A program made the translations under genes and the position numbers. The notes under the pieces are model-generated. The model ran no database searches. It was not told where the DNA came from and saw only the letters and a list, made by a program, of their open reading frames with translations. 64,000 bases of DNA from Rhodobacter sp. (GTDB taxonomy: Bacteria; Pseudomonadota; Alphaproteobacteria; Rhodobacterales; Rhodobacteraceae), in the NCBI GenBank assembly GCA_030065095.1, contig JASJDP010000017.1, positions 62,001 through 126,000 on the forward strand. The letters are read 5' to 3'. Positions 35,280 through 43,652 of this stretch are shown piece by piece. Position 1 is the stretch's first letter. Every line of letters starts with the position of its first letter.

Positions 35280-36660
35280 TTTGCAATCCTCCGTCAGCTT
35301 TTCTGTTTGGCCGCACCAAGGCAAAGGTGAAAATCCCGCCCACGCCTGCCGTGAACGCGCAGACCAGGAACAAGACGGTAAAGCGACCGAACGGCCCGTC
35401 GTCGATGGCCAGCGTCAGGCTGAGCAGGGCCGTGCCTAAAGCGAAACCGCCCTGGCGCAGAATCGTCATGATGGCGGATACCGCACCGGCCTGGTCCTGT
35501 GGGACGGATGCGATCAGGGCGCCGGAAACTTGCGTCTGCATGGCGGCCGCTCCGACACCGGCCAGGACCATGCCCGCGATCGAAAAGACGTAGCTGGCCT
35601 GATGGGCCCCCAAAGCGATCACCACGCAGCCCGCGGCCACGACGCCAAGGCCGAATGAAAAGAACTTCTCCTCCGACCATTCCGTCGCCAGACCGGTGAC
35701 CAGGTAGGGAACGACGAACATCGGCAGCGTGAAGGCCAGCATGATATAGGCGACCTGCTGCGTTTCGATGCGGAAGACGCCCTCCAGGTAAATCGGAATG
35801 AAGACGATCAGCGACCAGTAGCTAACTGACAGGCAGAGCGGTACCAGCGCCAATCCATTGAACGACCGGTTGCGGAAAATCTCGAGCTGAACCGCCGGCG
35901 CGGGACTGCGTTTTTCGATGAAGACAAACGCGGCCAGCAGCACCGCCAGAACCGCGACGACCGGCACTATACCGACATCGCGACCGGCGAAGCTCAATCC
36001 GTTCAGCATCGACCAGGACGCGACAAGCAGGAAGGCACCGAACACAACGATGCCGATCAGGTCGAGCCTTTTCGCTCCGTCCCCTCTTCTTTCAGCTATT
36101 CCAATCAGGGCGCCGGCCGCGATCATGGCGCAGACGGGAACGTTGATCAGAAAGATCCAGGTCCATCCGAACTGGCTGGCGATCACGCCGCCAAGCCCCG
36201 GGCCGATGGCCAAGGCGGAACCGCTGATAACGCCCAGGATTGCAAAGGCCTGAACGCGATCCGCCTTTTCCGGGTACAGGTGGCCCATCAGCGCATAGCC
36301 GCCGCACACGATGAACGCGGCGGCGAAACCCTGCAGCACCCTGCCGGCGATCATCGCCGCAAAACTTCCAGCCAGCGAGCACAAAACGGACGCAACAAGA
36401 AACAGCAGCGTTCCCGTGACCAGCGCCAGCCTGTTTCCGTATCGGTCGGAAACCGCCCCCGCGCCGACCAAAGAGACCGTGAACGCCAATCCATAGGAGT
36501 TCATGATCCAGATCGATTTCGTCACCTCCAGTTCCAGCGTCTCGCTGATCAGGGGAAGCGCAAGCGATACGGCCGTCACGTCAAACGTCGCTATGAACGC
36601 CCCGAGGCCCATGATCGTCGCCGGCCAGTATCGTATCAATTTCAAGCCACTGTTGCTCAT
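35272..36660 (-). CDS. MFS drug/metabolite exporter (DHA2-type) of the NRPS operon
   Basis: 462-residue major-facilitator transporter with about 14 hydrophobic segments, so DHA2-type. Motif A-like loop GAGAVSDRYGNRLAL lies between TM2 and TM3, and the TM5 motif C-like stretch GSALAIGPGLGGVIASQFG marks drug:proton antiporters. The ATG at 36660 (MSNSGLK) is chosen because the protein then opens close to TM1; the frame continues upstream without a start signal. Embedded between NRPS genes, it is the likely exporter or self-resistance pump for the peptide product. Confidence 0.92.
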   Translation of the reverse strand: MSNSGLKLIRYWPATIMGLGAFIATFDVTAVSLALPLISETLELEVTKSIWIMNSYGLAFTVSLVGAGAVSDRYGNRLALVTGTLLFLVASVLCSLAGSFAAMIAGRVLQGFAAAFIVCGGYALMGHLYPEKADRVQAFAILGVISGSALAIGPGLGGVIASQFGWTWIFLINVPVCAMIAAGALIGIAERRGDGAKRLDLIGIVVFGAFLLVASWSMLNGLSFAGRDVGIVPVVAVLAVLLAAFVFIEKRSPAPAVQLEIFRNRSFNGLALVPLCLSVSYWSLIVFIPIYLEGVFRIETQQVAYIMLAFTLPMFVVPYLVTGLATEWSEEKFFSFGLGVVAAGCVVIALGAHQASYVFSIAGMVLAGVGAAAMQTQVSGALIASVPQDQAGAVSAIMTILRQGGFALGTALLSLTLAIDDGPFGRFTVLFLVCAFTAGVGGIFTFALVRPNRKADGGLQNG

Positions 36661-36727
36661 ACAAGTTATATCCGCTGCCAGGGCAACTCGACCAAGCAAG
36701 CCGCCAGTTTTCGATAAGTCAGTATAC

Positions 36728-38089
36728 TCATTCTGCCTCGCTGATGGCACCGAGCAAAATGAGATATTCCTCGATTAACTGACAGCAATCCTCGTGAGAA
36801 AACAGACTGTCGGAGAATTGCCAGAACATCCGAGTTTCGACAGTTCCCCGATCGGCACTCGCCGGGATGACAATAACGTTGATGTCAAACTTGGCGGTCT
36901 GGTTCTGGGTTTCCTTGATGTACCCGTCGATATTCTCCATCTCGATTTTGGGAACGCGGGAATCGTGAAAGCTAAAGCAATGCTGGAAGATCGGGTTCTT
37001 GCCCTTTTTCTGAACGACGCCCAGTTCGCGAATGAGGTGGCTCAGCGGCAGATCCTGATACCGCAACGCCCGAAAAAGCGAACTCTGGACCGTTCGGCAG
37101 ACCGACCGCCATGCTTCGCCCGGCTGAACACGCACCCGGAGGGGAACGGTGTTCACCACCATGCCGATCATTGGTTCAAGCTCTACCTCGGTGCGGGCGT
37201 TGACGGCGGTGCCCACCGCGAAATCCGTCTCGCCGCTTGCCTTCGCCAGCAAGGCCGAAAACACCGAGAACATGACGACGAAATTCGAGACGCTGAACCG
37301 CCGGGCGGCGGCTTTGACGGCGGCAAACCTGTCCGGCGACAGGTTGACTTCATAGTTCCTGCCATCAAGCGACGATCCATCGGAGTGCCGTGACGAGATG
37401 GAGATTTCCGGACTGGTCCCGTCAAGGTAGTCGCGCCAAAACGAAATGGCCTGCCGGCCATAGTCGCCCTGCATCCTCGCGCGCTGCCACGCAACGAATT
37501 GCTGGTATTGAACCGGCGGCGCGGCAAGGCGCGGCGTGCGGCCTTTTTTCAGGGCGTTGTAGGTCTGCTGAATCTCGTGCCAGAGCAAGCCAAGCGACCA
37601 ACCGTCGTGTATCGCGTGATGCTCGACATGAATGAGCCGCCATTTGTCGGCCCGGAACCGCACGGCGCGAATATCCATCAAAGGCAGTGTCTCAAGGTCG
37701 AATGTCCGGCTTGTGCATTCCGCCTTGAGGGCGGCAAACCTGTCTTCCTGCCGGGCTTCCGGCACGTCCGAAATGTCGTGGATATCCACCTTGAAGTGGA
37801 ACTGCGGGTGGACCTGTGCCTGGTATCCCCGGGCCTGCAGGGTGATCGTGGTCCGCAAGGACTCGTGCCTGGCGATCACGTCGTTCACCGCCCGCTCGAG
37901 CGTGGCCGGATCAAAGGCGCCGTTTAGGTGGACGACCAGTTGAGCGTTGTAGGCCCGGGTGCCGGGATAAAACGCCTCCAGCAGGCATATCTGCTCCTGG
38001 TTGAAGGAAATCTGAGACGAGGGAGGATAGCTTTGAATGCTCTCGGCCATCGGCTCCAGCGCGGTCAGGGCGGAGGACGGCGGCGTCAT
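36728..38089 (-). CDS. Stand-alone NRPS condensation domain
   Basis: 453-residue free condensation enzyme that would join the aminoacyl groups on the two carriers of this operon. The active-site motif HHAIHDG is at residues 157-163, with the second His catalytic and the Asp structural. The N-terminal latch region ISFNQEQICLLEAFYP followed by AYN is like C1, RHESLRTTI is C2, and GTAVNARTEVELEPMIGMVV is C5-like. No second domain is attached. The start at 38089 overlaps the carrier-methyltransferase stop (ATGA). A 67-nt gap separates it from the exporter gene. Confidence 0.92.
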   Translation of the reverse strand: MTPPSSALTALEPMAESIQSYPPSSQISFNQEQICLLEAFYPGTRAYNAQLVVHLNGAFDPATLERAVNDVIARHESLRTTITLQARGYQAQVHPQFHFKVDIHDISDVPEARQEDRFAALKAECTSRTFDLETLPLMDIRAVRFRADKWRLIHVEHHAIHDGWSLGLLWHEIQQTYNALKKGRTPRLAAPPVQYQQFVAWQRARMQGDYGRQAISFWRDYLDGTSPEISISSRHSDGSSLDGRNYEVNLSPDRFAAVKAAARRFSVSNFVVMFSVFSALLAKASGETDFAVGTAVNARTEVELEPMIGMVVNTVPLRVRVQPGEAWRSVCRTVQSSLFRALRYQDLPLSHLIRELGVVQKKGKNPIFQHCFSFHDSRVPKIEMENIDGYIKETQNQTAKFDINVIVIPASADRGTVETRMFWQFSDSLFSHEDCCQLIEEYLILLGAISEAE

Positions 38090-39174
38090 GGCGTCGCCTT
38101 GGACACGAACATATAGCGGAATTGCTCGATACCGGCCTCGTACTCCGCCTCCCTGTATCTGAAATCCCAAAGCGCGTGATTGCCCTCGTCGGCGAAGCTT
38201 TGCTCAAGCGATTTCAGGACCTCCGTCTTTTTGCGCCAATGCTCGTTTTCCTCGACGCTGAAATCATAGGCGTCGTAGCCGTTGAACACCTCCCGTAGCA
38301 AAGACGCCAGCTCGGTCAGGTCCGGCGACCAGGTCTCTCGGGTGAAGGTGCGTTTGGGGAAGGTGCGAATGATGCCAAGCCCCAGGCCCGGCTTTCCAAT
38401 CTCCTTGAATTTCAGCAGCAGATTGTAGAGCGACGGGGCATAGTAAACCGTATCGATGGAAATGATGTGGCTGAATGTATCCGGCGGGAAGTCGAGATTG
38501 GCGATATCCATTTCATGGAATTCGAGCCGGCCGTTTTCCTCTGCCAGGGTGTTGGCGAATTTGATCGCGCTGGCCGAAAGGTCCACGCCAACGACCTTCG
38601 CACCGGTCTTTTTGGCGATGTAGTCGGATATCAGACCGTATCCACAGCCCATATCCAGAACCGTATCCCCTTGGCCTATCGAAAGTTTGTCGATGAACTG
38701 GTCGAGCTGATCAAGGTCGGCCATGCCATGCTGGCCGAAGTTGTCACCGTATACCTGGCGGCAGAACTCTGCATGCGCTTCGCTTTGCATCGCCTGCGAA
38801 TAGAACTGTTCGAACCACGTATTCCGCATCTGGCGCCGCTCGGGCGAATTGTAGCCCAGCAGGCGCTCCGACTGCGTGGCCGAACCGTCCGGGGCCCGGG
38901 CCTCGACCACGGGTTCATCCTCGTCCAGATTTGCAACAAACCCCGAAAATGCGGCCAGCGTCGGATTCTCCACCAGCGCAAACAGCGGCACCCGCTTGCC
39001 CATCTTCTTTTCAATTTGCGTGACAACCAGCATTGCGGTCAGGGAATGCCCGCCAGCGCCGAAGAAGTCCGTTTTTTCCGAAATCTCGTTTTCCGGAATA
39101 TCGAGCAGTTCGGCCCAGATGGGCGCCACCGCCGCGGCGGCCTGTTGCGGGTCAAGTAATTGTTGCTGTGTCAT
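38086..39174 (-). CDS. NRPS carrier protein fused to a class I SAM methyltransferase
   Basis: 362-residue didomain. Residues 5-85 are a carrier with Ser44 in GAGGHSLTAMLV. After a linker, residues 120-360 form a class I methyltransferase: motif I is VLDMGCGYGLISDY at about 173-186, motif II GAKVVGVDLSASAIKFA, and DTVYYAPSLYNLL resembles the family's motif post III. The segment FYSQAMQSEAHAEFCRQVYG is typical of small-molecule C/O-methyltransferases and not of embedded N-MT domains. The likely substrate is the amino acid loaded by A1 onto Ser44. ATGA overlaps link it to both neighbours. Confidence 0.9.
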   Translation of the reverse strand: MTQQQLLDPQQAAAAVAPIWAELLDIPENEISEKTDFFGAGGHSLTAMLVVTQIEKKMGKRVPLFALVENPTLAAFSGFVANLDEDEPVVEARAPDGSATQSERLLGYNSPERRQMRNTWFEQFYSQAMQSEAHAEFCRQVYGDNFGQHGMADLDQLDQFIDKLSIGQGDTVLDMGCGYGLISDYIAKKTGAKVVGVDLSASAIKFANTLAEENGRLEFHEMDIANLDFPPDTFSHIISIDTVYYAPSLYNLLLKFKEIGKPGLGLGIIRTFPKRTFTRETWSPDLTELASLLREVFNGYDAYDFSVEENEHWRKKTEVLKSLEQSFADEGNHALWDFRYREAEYEAGIEQFRYMFVSKATP

Positions 39175-40709
39175 TTGGGGCTTCCTTCTTTCCGAAAAAG
39201 AGACAGGACCTTGTCGCGGTCGATTTTCTGGTTTGGCGAAAGCGGGAGTTCACCGACGATCTTGACGGATGTGGGCACCATGTATGCCGGCAAGCGCCCG
39301 GCAAGCGCGTTCTGGATATCCTTGGCATCCGGGCCTTCGTCATCGACGACAATCGCCGCCGCCAGGGAATTGGTACTGTGTTCCGGAATGGCGAAGACAA
39401 ACGCCGACCGAACCGACCGAAGCCTCAGGATGGCAGCGGTCACCTCGCCCAGTTCCACGCGATTGCCACGGATCTTGACCTGATCGTCCGTCCGGCCGAG
39501 AAACTCGAGCGTCCCATCGCCCCGTCGCCGCACCAGGTCGCCCGTGCGGTACGACCTTCCCCCTTCGCCGTCGGAATTGCCCGTAAACACCTCCGATGTC
39601 CTGTCCGGCAGATTGATGTAGCCGGGCGCGACATTCCTTCCGGCGACGACCAGCTCTCCGCTGCAGGCCCCGTGCAGTTCGGTGCCGCCTTCGTCGACGA
39701 CAAAGGCCCGGACCCCGGGAATCGGGCGCCCGATGGGGACGGAACCGCGCGTGTCCTGCAGCGGTTTGAACTGGTGGACGACGCAGCCGACGGTCGCCTC
39801 GGTCGGGCCGTATTCGTTGATGATGTCAGCCCCTGCGCCAAGGCGCGGTTGTATTTTGGCGGCAAGCTCCACGCTCAGGTCTTCGCCGCCCACGATCACG
39901 CGTCTCAGATGCGCAAGATCGGTCGGCAATTCAGAGAGCAAATGCAGGTAAGCCGGCGTAATCTTAAGAACATTCGTTGATTTGTCGGTGGTGATGTCGC
40001 GTATCACCAACGGATTCGTGATGCCGTCGAATACCGAGATCGAAGCGCCGGCAAGAAGCGGCGGGATGATACTCGTCACGGTGAAATCAAAGGTCAGCGT
40101 GGAGTAGAGCGCAATGCGATCGTCCTTTTCGGGAAAATACGCAGATAAGGCCCAATCCGAATATGTCAGCAGGTTCGATTGCGTTATGCCGACGCCCTTC
40201 GGCCGGCCGGTCGAACCGGACGTATAAAGAATGTAGACGAGGTCATCCGCGCGTGACCCCCTGTCGGGGTGATACCGCTTCGATTGGCGTGCCTCATCGA
40301 CATGCACCGGACAGACGTTCAAACTCTCCATGTGCTTGAAGTTTGCGTCATCGACGACCGCCAACTCGGCGCCACAGTCGTCAATCATGAATTTCAGGCG
40401 TTCGAGTGGGGCTCTGGCATCGAGGGGCACATAGGTCGCGCCGGCCTTGATCACTGCAAGGATCGACGCCACCAGATTCGGAGAATGCGCAACCAGCAGC
40501 GCAACCCGCGCACCAGGCTGGCAACCGTGGTTGATAAGGACGTGTTTGAGCCTGTCGCAGGCATCGTACAGGTCCGCGTAGGTATAGGACTCGTCGCCCC
40601 ACACCAGCGCCGTCCGGTTCCGGTTTTCGGCGAAACTGGCCTCGAGTCTGTCAAGAAGGGTCTCGGCGCCCGTCCCGGCCTCGCTTTCAACCACCGCCAA
40701 GTCGATCAT
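39171..40709 (-). CDS. NRPS adenylation enzyme with asparagine-like specificity code (A1)
   Basis: 512-residue A domain, first gene of the operon. Core motifs: A3 YTSGSTGRPKGVGI, A5 NEYGPTEATVGC, A7 YRTGDLVRRR, A8 GRTDDQVKIRGNRVELGEV and A10 SPNQKIDRD. Lined up with gramicidin synthetase A the code residues are D-F-T-K-I-G-E-V-G-K, one conservative and one aromatic change from the known Asn code D-L-T-K-L-G-E-V-G-K; the surrounding FDFTVTS and LKITPAYL also fit Asn-type domains. The start at 40709 (MIDLAVV) has AGGAG 8 nt upstream; an ATG at 40784 has none. It loads the carrier-MT protein. Confidence 0.9.
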   Translation of the reverse strand: MIDLAVVESEAGTGAETLLDRLEASFAENRNRTALVWGDESYTYADLYDACDRLKHVLINHGCQPGARVALLVAHSPNLVASILAVIKAGATYVPLDARAPLERLKFMIDDCGAELAVVDDANFKHMESLNVCPVHVDEARQSKRYHPDRGSRADDLVYILYTSGSTGRPKGVGITQSNLLTYSDWALSAYFPEKDDRIALYSTLTFDFTVTSIIPPLLAGASISVFDGITNPLVIRDITTDKSTNVLKITPAYLHLLSELPTDLAHLRRVIVGGEDLSVELAAKIQPRLGAGADIINEYGPTEATVGCVVHQFKPLQDTRGSVPIGRPIPGVRAFVVDEGGTELHGACSGELVVAGRNVAPGYINLPDRTSEVFTGNSDGEGGRSYRTGDLVRRRGDGTLEFLGRTDDQVKIRGNRVELGEVTAAILRLRSVRSAFVFAIPEHSTNSLAAAIVVDDEGPDAKDIQNALAGRLPAYMVPTSVKIVGELPLSPNQKIDRDKVLSLFRKEGSPK

Positions 40710-41700
40710 CTCGGCACTCCTGTGCAACTTTCTGTCTTCCGGCTCAAAATGCGCGCTGACGTCGAAGGACCCTTTTGAAGGCATCCGGCCGACGGCATTT
40801 CGGCCGATTGATCCGGGCCGCCGACGTCGGCAGGCAGTCTTCGTGCCGGAACGGATGGTTGCTCGACCGTCATGTCAACTTCGCCCGAAACTGGTGACGG
40901 CGGCGCTGCCGCGGATTGCCTTGGGGCCTATCGAATAGCCCTTGCTCATCGAAATCGAACCTCGCCGGGATCCCCGCAAAAGCAAAGTTCTTGTGAGATA
41001 AACACAAAACTTATTCACCCAGAATTGAATACTTAAAGCAGAGAATGCTCTCCGCGCCCCATCGAAAGCCGATTTATAGGTAAGTAGGTTCGATAGTTTT
41101 TCAGAAGGAAGATTTCCCAACCGCATCTGCGGGCACTCCCCAATAAATACTACGCCGAACCCCGCCGCTAGTGGACCAATACGTTTGCACCTATATGGCG
41201 ATTCTTGGCAGAAATCAACAACTTTTGCAGGAGCCTCAGCCGAACGGCCACATTTGGCTCGGCGCAAGGCAGAGGTGTCGCCGTACCGCCCTGTGATCGC
41301 TGGTAACCGGATATTCCCGCGTGAAGATAGACCTGCACGCAAGCGCTAAGCCCGACAGCATCGGGGGCCACTCAGAGGCGAACCTGATCAAATCGCCCGC
41401 GCATGCCACGCCGGTTCGGAACCGGCCCGCGGTATTGGGCCGGGATTTGCAAGGGAAATGTGAACCGGGCGGTGGCACCACGGGACCGGGCAACCGGCTG
41501 CGTCTGCCTGGACGACCTCCGCCGCTTCGGGAACCCCAAGACCGTCGTGATCGGCGTATTGCCATCAAACCCGACAAAGAGCCCATCGGGATCGGCCGCA
41601 TGAAAGGCCTCGGCGTCGCCGGGACCAGGTGCCTGGCCCTTGTCCGCAGGCCGGTCCGGCACCGTGCGAAGCTCGGTCCGGGGCGGGGGCCGGCGATGGA
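40710..41700. other. Long intergenic region upstream of the NRPS operon
   Basis: About 990 nt between the first NRPS gene and the GntR gene, both on the minus strand. The stretch near 40970-41120 is conspicuously A/T-rich for this window and is the best place for the NRPS promoter. A 24-codon frame at 40875-40949 (MSKGYSIG start) lies between it and the operon and could be a leader peptide or chance. The remaining segment 41160-41700 shows no supported gene on either strand. Confidence 0.5.
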
Positions 41701-42375
41701 TTACCGCGCCAGTGCCTCGCGAAGCGACGGGGCCTGTGCCGGATGCTCGCGAAGATCGAGCTGAGAGACCAGATCGAGCAGATGGCCCTTCATGAGGTCT
41801 TCGGCCATTTCCCCGTCATGCCGGCGCAACGCGTCCAGCAGCGCGTGGTGGGCATGGCTTTCACACATGGCGTTGCGCCGCCGCCAGTACAGGGCAATCA
41901 CCAAAGACGACCGCGAAACAAGCTGGCGGATGAACGCCTCCACCGTCGCCTGGTCGGCGATCCTGGCGATCTCGATGTGAAAAAGACCCGACAGTTTCAG
42001 CGCACGGCCCGCTTCCTCGGCATCGAGGGCGGCATGCTCCTCGACGATATGCCGTTCCAGCAGCGCGATGTCCTCTGGCGTCACGCGCTCTGCCGCCGCG
42101 CGGGCTGTGCGCGGTTCCAGCAGTGCGCGCGCCTCGAACACCTCGCGGGCCTCTTTCACGGTGGGTTTCGCGACAAAGGCCCCGCGGTTGCGTTCGATGC
42201 TGAGCAGCCCGCTGTGTTGCAGCGTGCGCAACGCCTGTCGAACCACCGTACGGCCCACGTTGAAGATTTCGCCGACTTCGTCTTCGGACAACTTCATGCC
42301 CGGCAAGATGCGATGCTCGTGCACCGCTTCGGTCAGTTCTGACGCAATCGTCTCGGCTGATGGTGGCGCGGACAT
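41701..42375 (-). CDS. GntR family (FadR/FCD) transcriptional regulator
   Basis: 224-residue repressor-type regulator. The winged helix-turn-helix is KLSEDEVGEIFNVGRTVVRQ and continues into LQHSGLLSIERNRGAFV; an FCD ligand-binding domain follows, with the metal-binding Asp/His pattern in FHIEIARIA and SHAHHALLDAL. The ATG at 42375 (MSAPPS) is chosen over upstream in-frame codons. It is divergent from the ABC transporter operon, which it probably controls through sites in the 259-nt intergenic region. Confidence 0.9.
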   Translation of the reverse strand: MSAPPSAETIASELTEAVHEHRILPGMKLSEDEVGEIFNVGRTVVRQALRTLQHSGLLSIERNRGAFVAKPTVKEAREVFEARALLEPRTARAAAERVTPEDIALLERHIVEEHAALDAEEAGRALKLSGLFHIEIARIADQATVEAFIRQLVSRSSLVIALYWRRRNAMCESHAHHALLDALRRHDGEMAEDLMKGHLLDLVSQLDLREHPAQAPSLREALAR

Positions 42376-42480
42376 GAAAGAGCCGACCCTGTTCGACGTG
42401 TAAGCCTCGGTTGATTCGACACTGCCAGAGCTTGGGAAGAGCGGCAATATGGCTGTCTTTGTCGACGTCTAGGCGTCAAG

Positions 42481-42492
42481 ATTGTGTACAAT
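42481..42492. promoter_or_regulatory. Candidate GntR operator (palindrome)
   Basis: ATTGTGTACAAT: perfect 5-nt arms ATTGT/ACAAT around GT, in the divergent gntR-ABC region. The related half-palindrome TTGTCGAC lies 20 nt to the left near 42460-42468. FadR-type GntR proteins commonly bind TTGT-n-ACAA sites, so this is the best operator candidate. It is a pattern match only. Confidence 0.35.
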
Positions 42493-42634
42493 ATTTGCAC
42501 TTTTTTTCGACATTCCGGAGATTTCCTGCCCGCCTTCGCGCCATTGTTCGACCTTGCCCGATCACGGCGTCGATATCGCTACGGACGGTCTGCGCGCCGC
42601 GCAACACTCAGCGTCGAAGCGCGCGGAGGGCGGA

Positions 42635-43618
42635 ATGCGGTCCGATCTCGATCTTGAATTGGTGAACCTGACAAAACGCTATGGTGACGCGGTCGCGGTG
42701 GATGCGATCAACCACCTGTTCAATCACGGCGTTTACGCATGCCTTTTGGGGCCATCGGGCTGCGGCAAATCCTCGACCCTGAGGATGATCGCAGGGCATG
42801 AGCCGGTAACGGACGGCTCCGTCGTGCTGGGCGGGCGGGACATCTCAGGCATGCCGCCGGCCAGGCGCGGCACGGCAATGATGTTTCAAAGCTACGCGCT
42901 GTTTCCGCACCTGACCGTGACCGAAAATGTCGCCTTCAGTCTACGGATGAAGAGGGTCGACGCGGACACTCGAAGACGCCGTGCGCTCGAGATGCTCGAC
43001 CTCGTGCACATGACCCAGTTTGCCGATCGCCTGCCGGCACAGCTTTCGGGCGGCCAGCAGCAGCGCGTGGCGCTGGCGCGCGCGCTGATCACCGAACCGC
43101 AGGTCTTGCTGCTGGACGAGCCTTTGTCGGCGCTGGACCCGTTCCTGCGCGTGCGGATGCGGGGGGAATTGAAACGCCTGCAGCGCGAGCTTGACATCAC
43201 CTTCATCCATGTCACCCACGGCCAGGACGAGGCGCTGGCGCTGGCCGACGAGATCGTGGTGATGAACGCGGCGCGGATCGAACAGGCCGGCCCGGCGCGC
43301 GCGGTCTTCGACGCGCCCGCAACCGCCTTCGTGGCGCGCTTCATCGGCGCGCACAACGTGATCGCACTGCCCGAGGGCAAGGTCGCCGTACGGTCCGATG
43401 AGTTGAAGATCACGGGACCCGAGGGCGCCAGGCTGCAGGGCAGGATCACCGGGGTCGAATACCAGGGCACGCATGTCGCACTGACCGCCGCCGTCGCCGG
43501 CGACCAGGAAGTGACGGCCCTGCTGACGGACAAGGATTTCTTCGGCGCGCCGAGGGATATGGGCGAGGCGGTCGGCCTCGACTGGGACGGCCGCGCGGCA
43601 CATGCGCTGCGAAGCTGA
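42635..43618 (+). CDS. ABC transporter ATP-binding protein (polyamine/opine type)
   Basis: 327-residue ATPase of the PotA/opine subgroup. Walker [16 protein letters not shown]-loop [14 protein letters not shown], signature [15 protein letters not shown], Walker [14 protein letters not shown] and the switch His in [11 protein letters not shown] are intact; the C-terminal TOBE-type regulatory domain follows ([16 protein letters not shown]). The ATG at 42635 has GGAGG 6 nt upstream. First gene of an operon with binding protein, two permeases and a racemase. Confidence 0.94.
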   Translation: MRSDLDLELVNLTKRYGDAVAVDAINHLFNHGVYACLLGPSGCGKSSTLRMIAGHEPVTDGSVVLGGRDISGMPPARRGTAMMFQSYALFPHLTVTENVAFSLRMKRVDADTRRRRALEMLDLVHMTQFADRLPAQLSGGQQQRVALARALITEPQVLLLDEPLSALDPFLRVRMRGELKRLQRELDITFIHVTHGQDEALALADEIVVMNAARIEQAGPARAVFDAPATAFVARFIGAHNVIALPEGKVAVRSDELKITGPEGARLQGRITGVEYQGTHVALTAAVAGDQEVTALLTDKDFFGAPRDMGEAVGLDWDGRAAHALRS

Positions 43619-43652
43619 CAGGACGCACAACTCCAAAAAAGGGGAGACTGAC

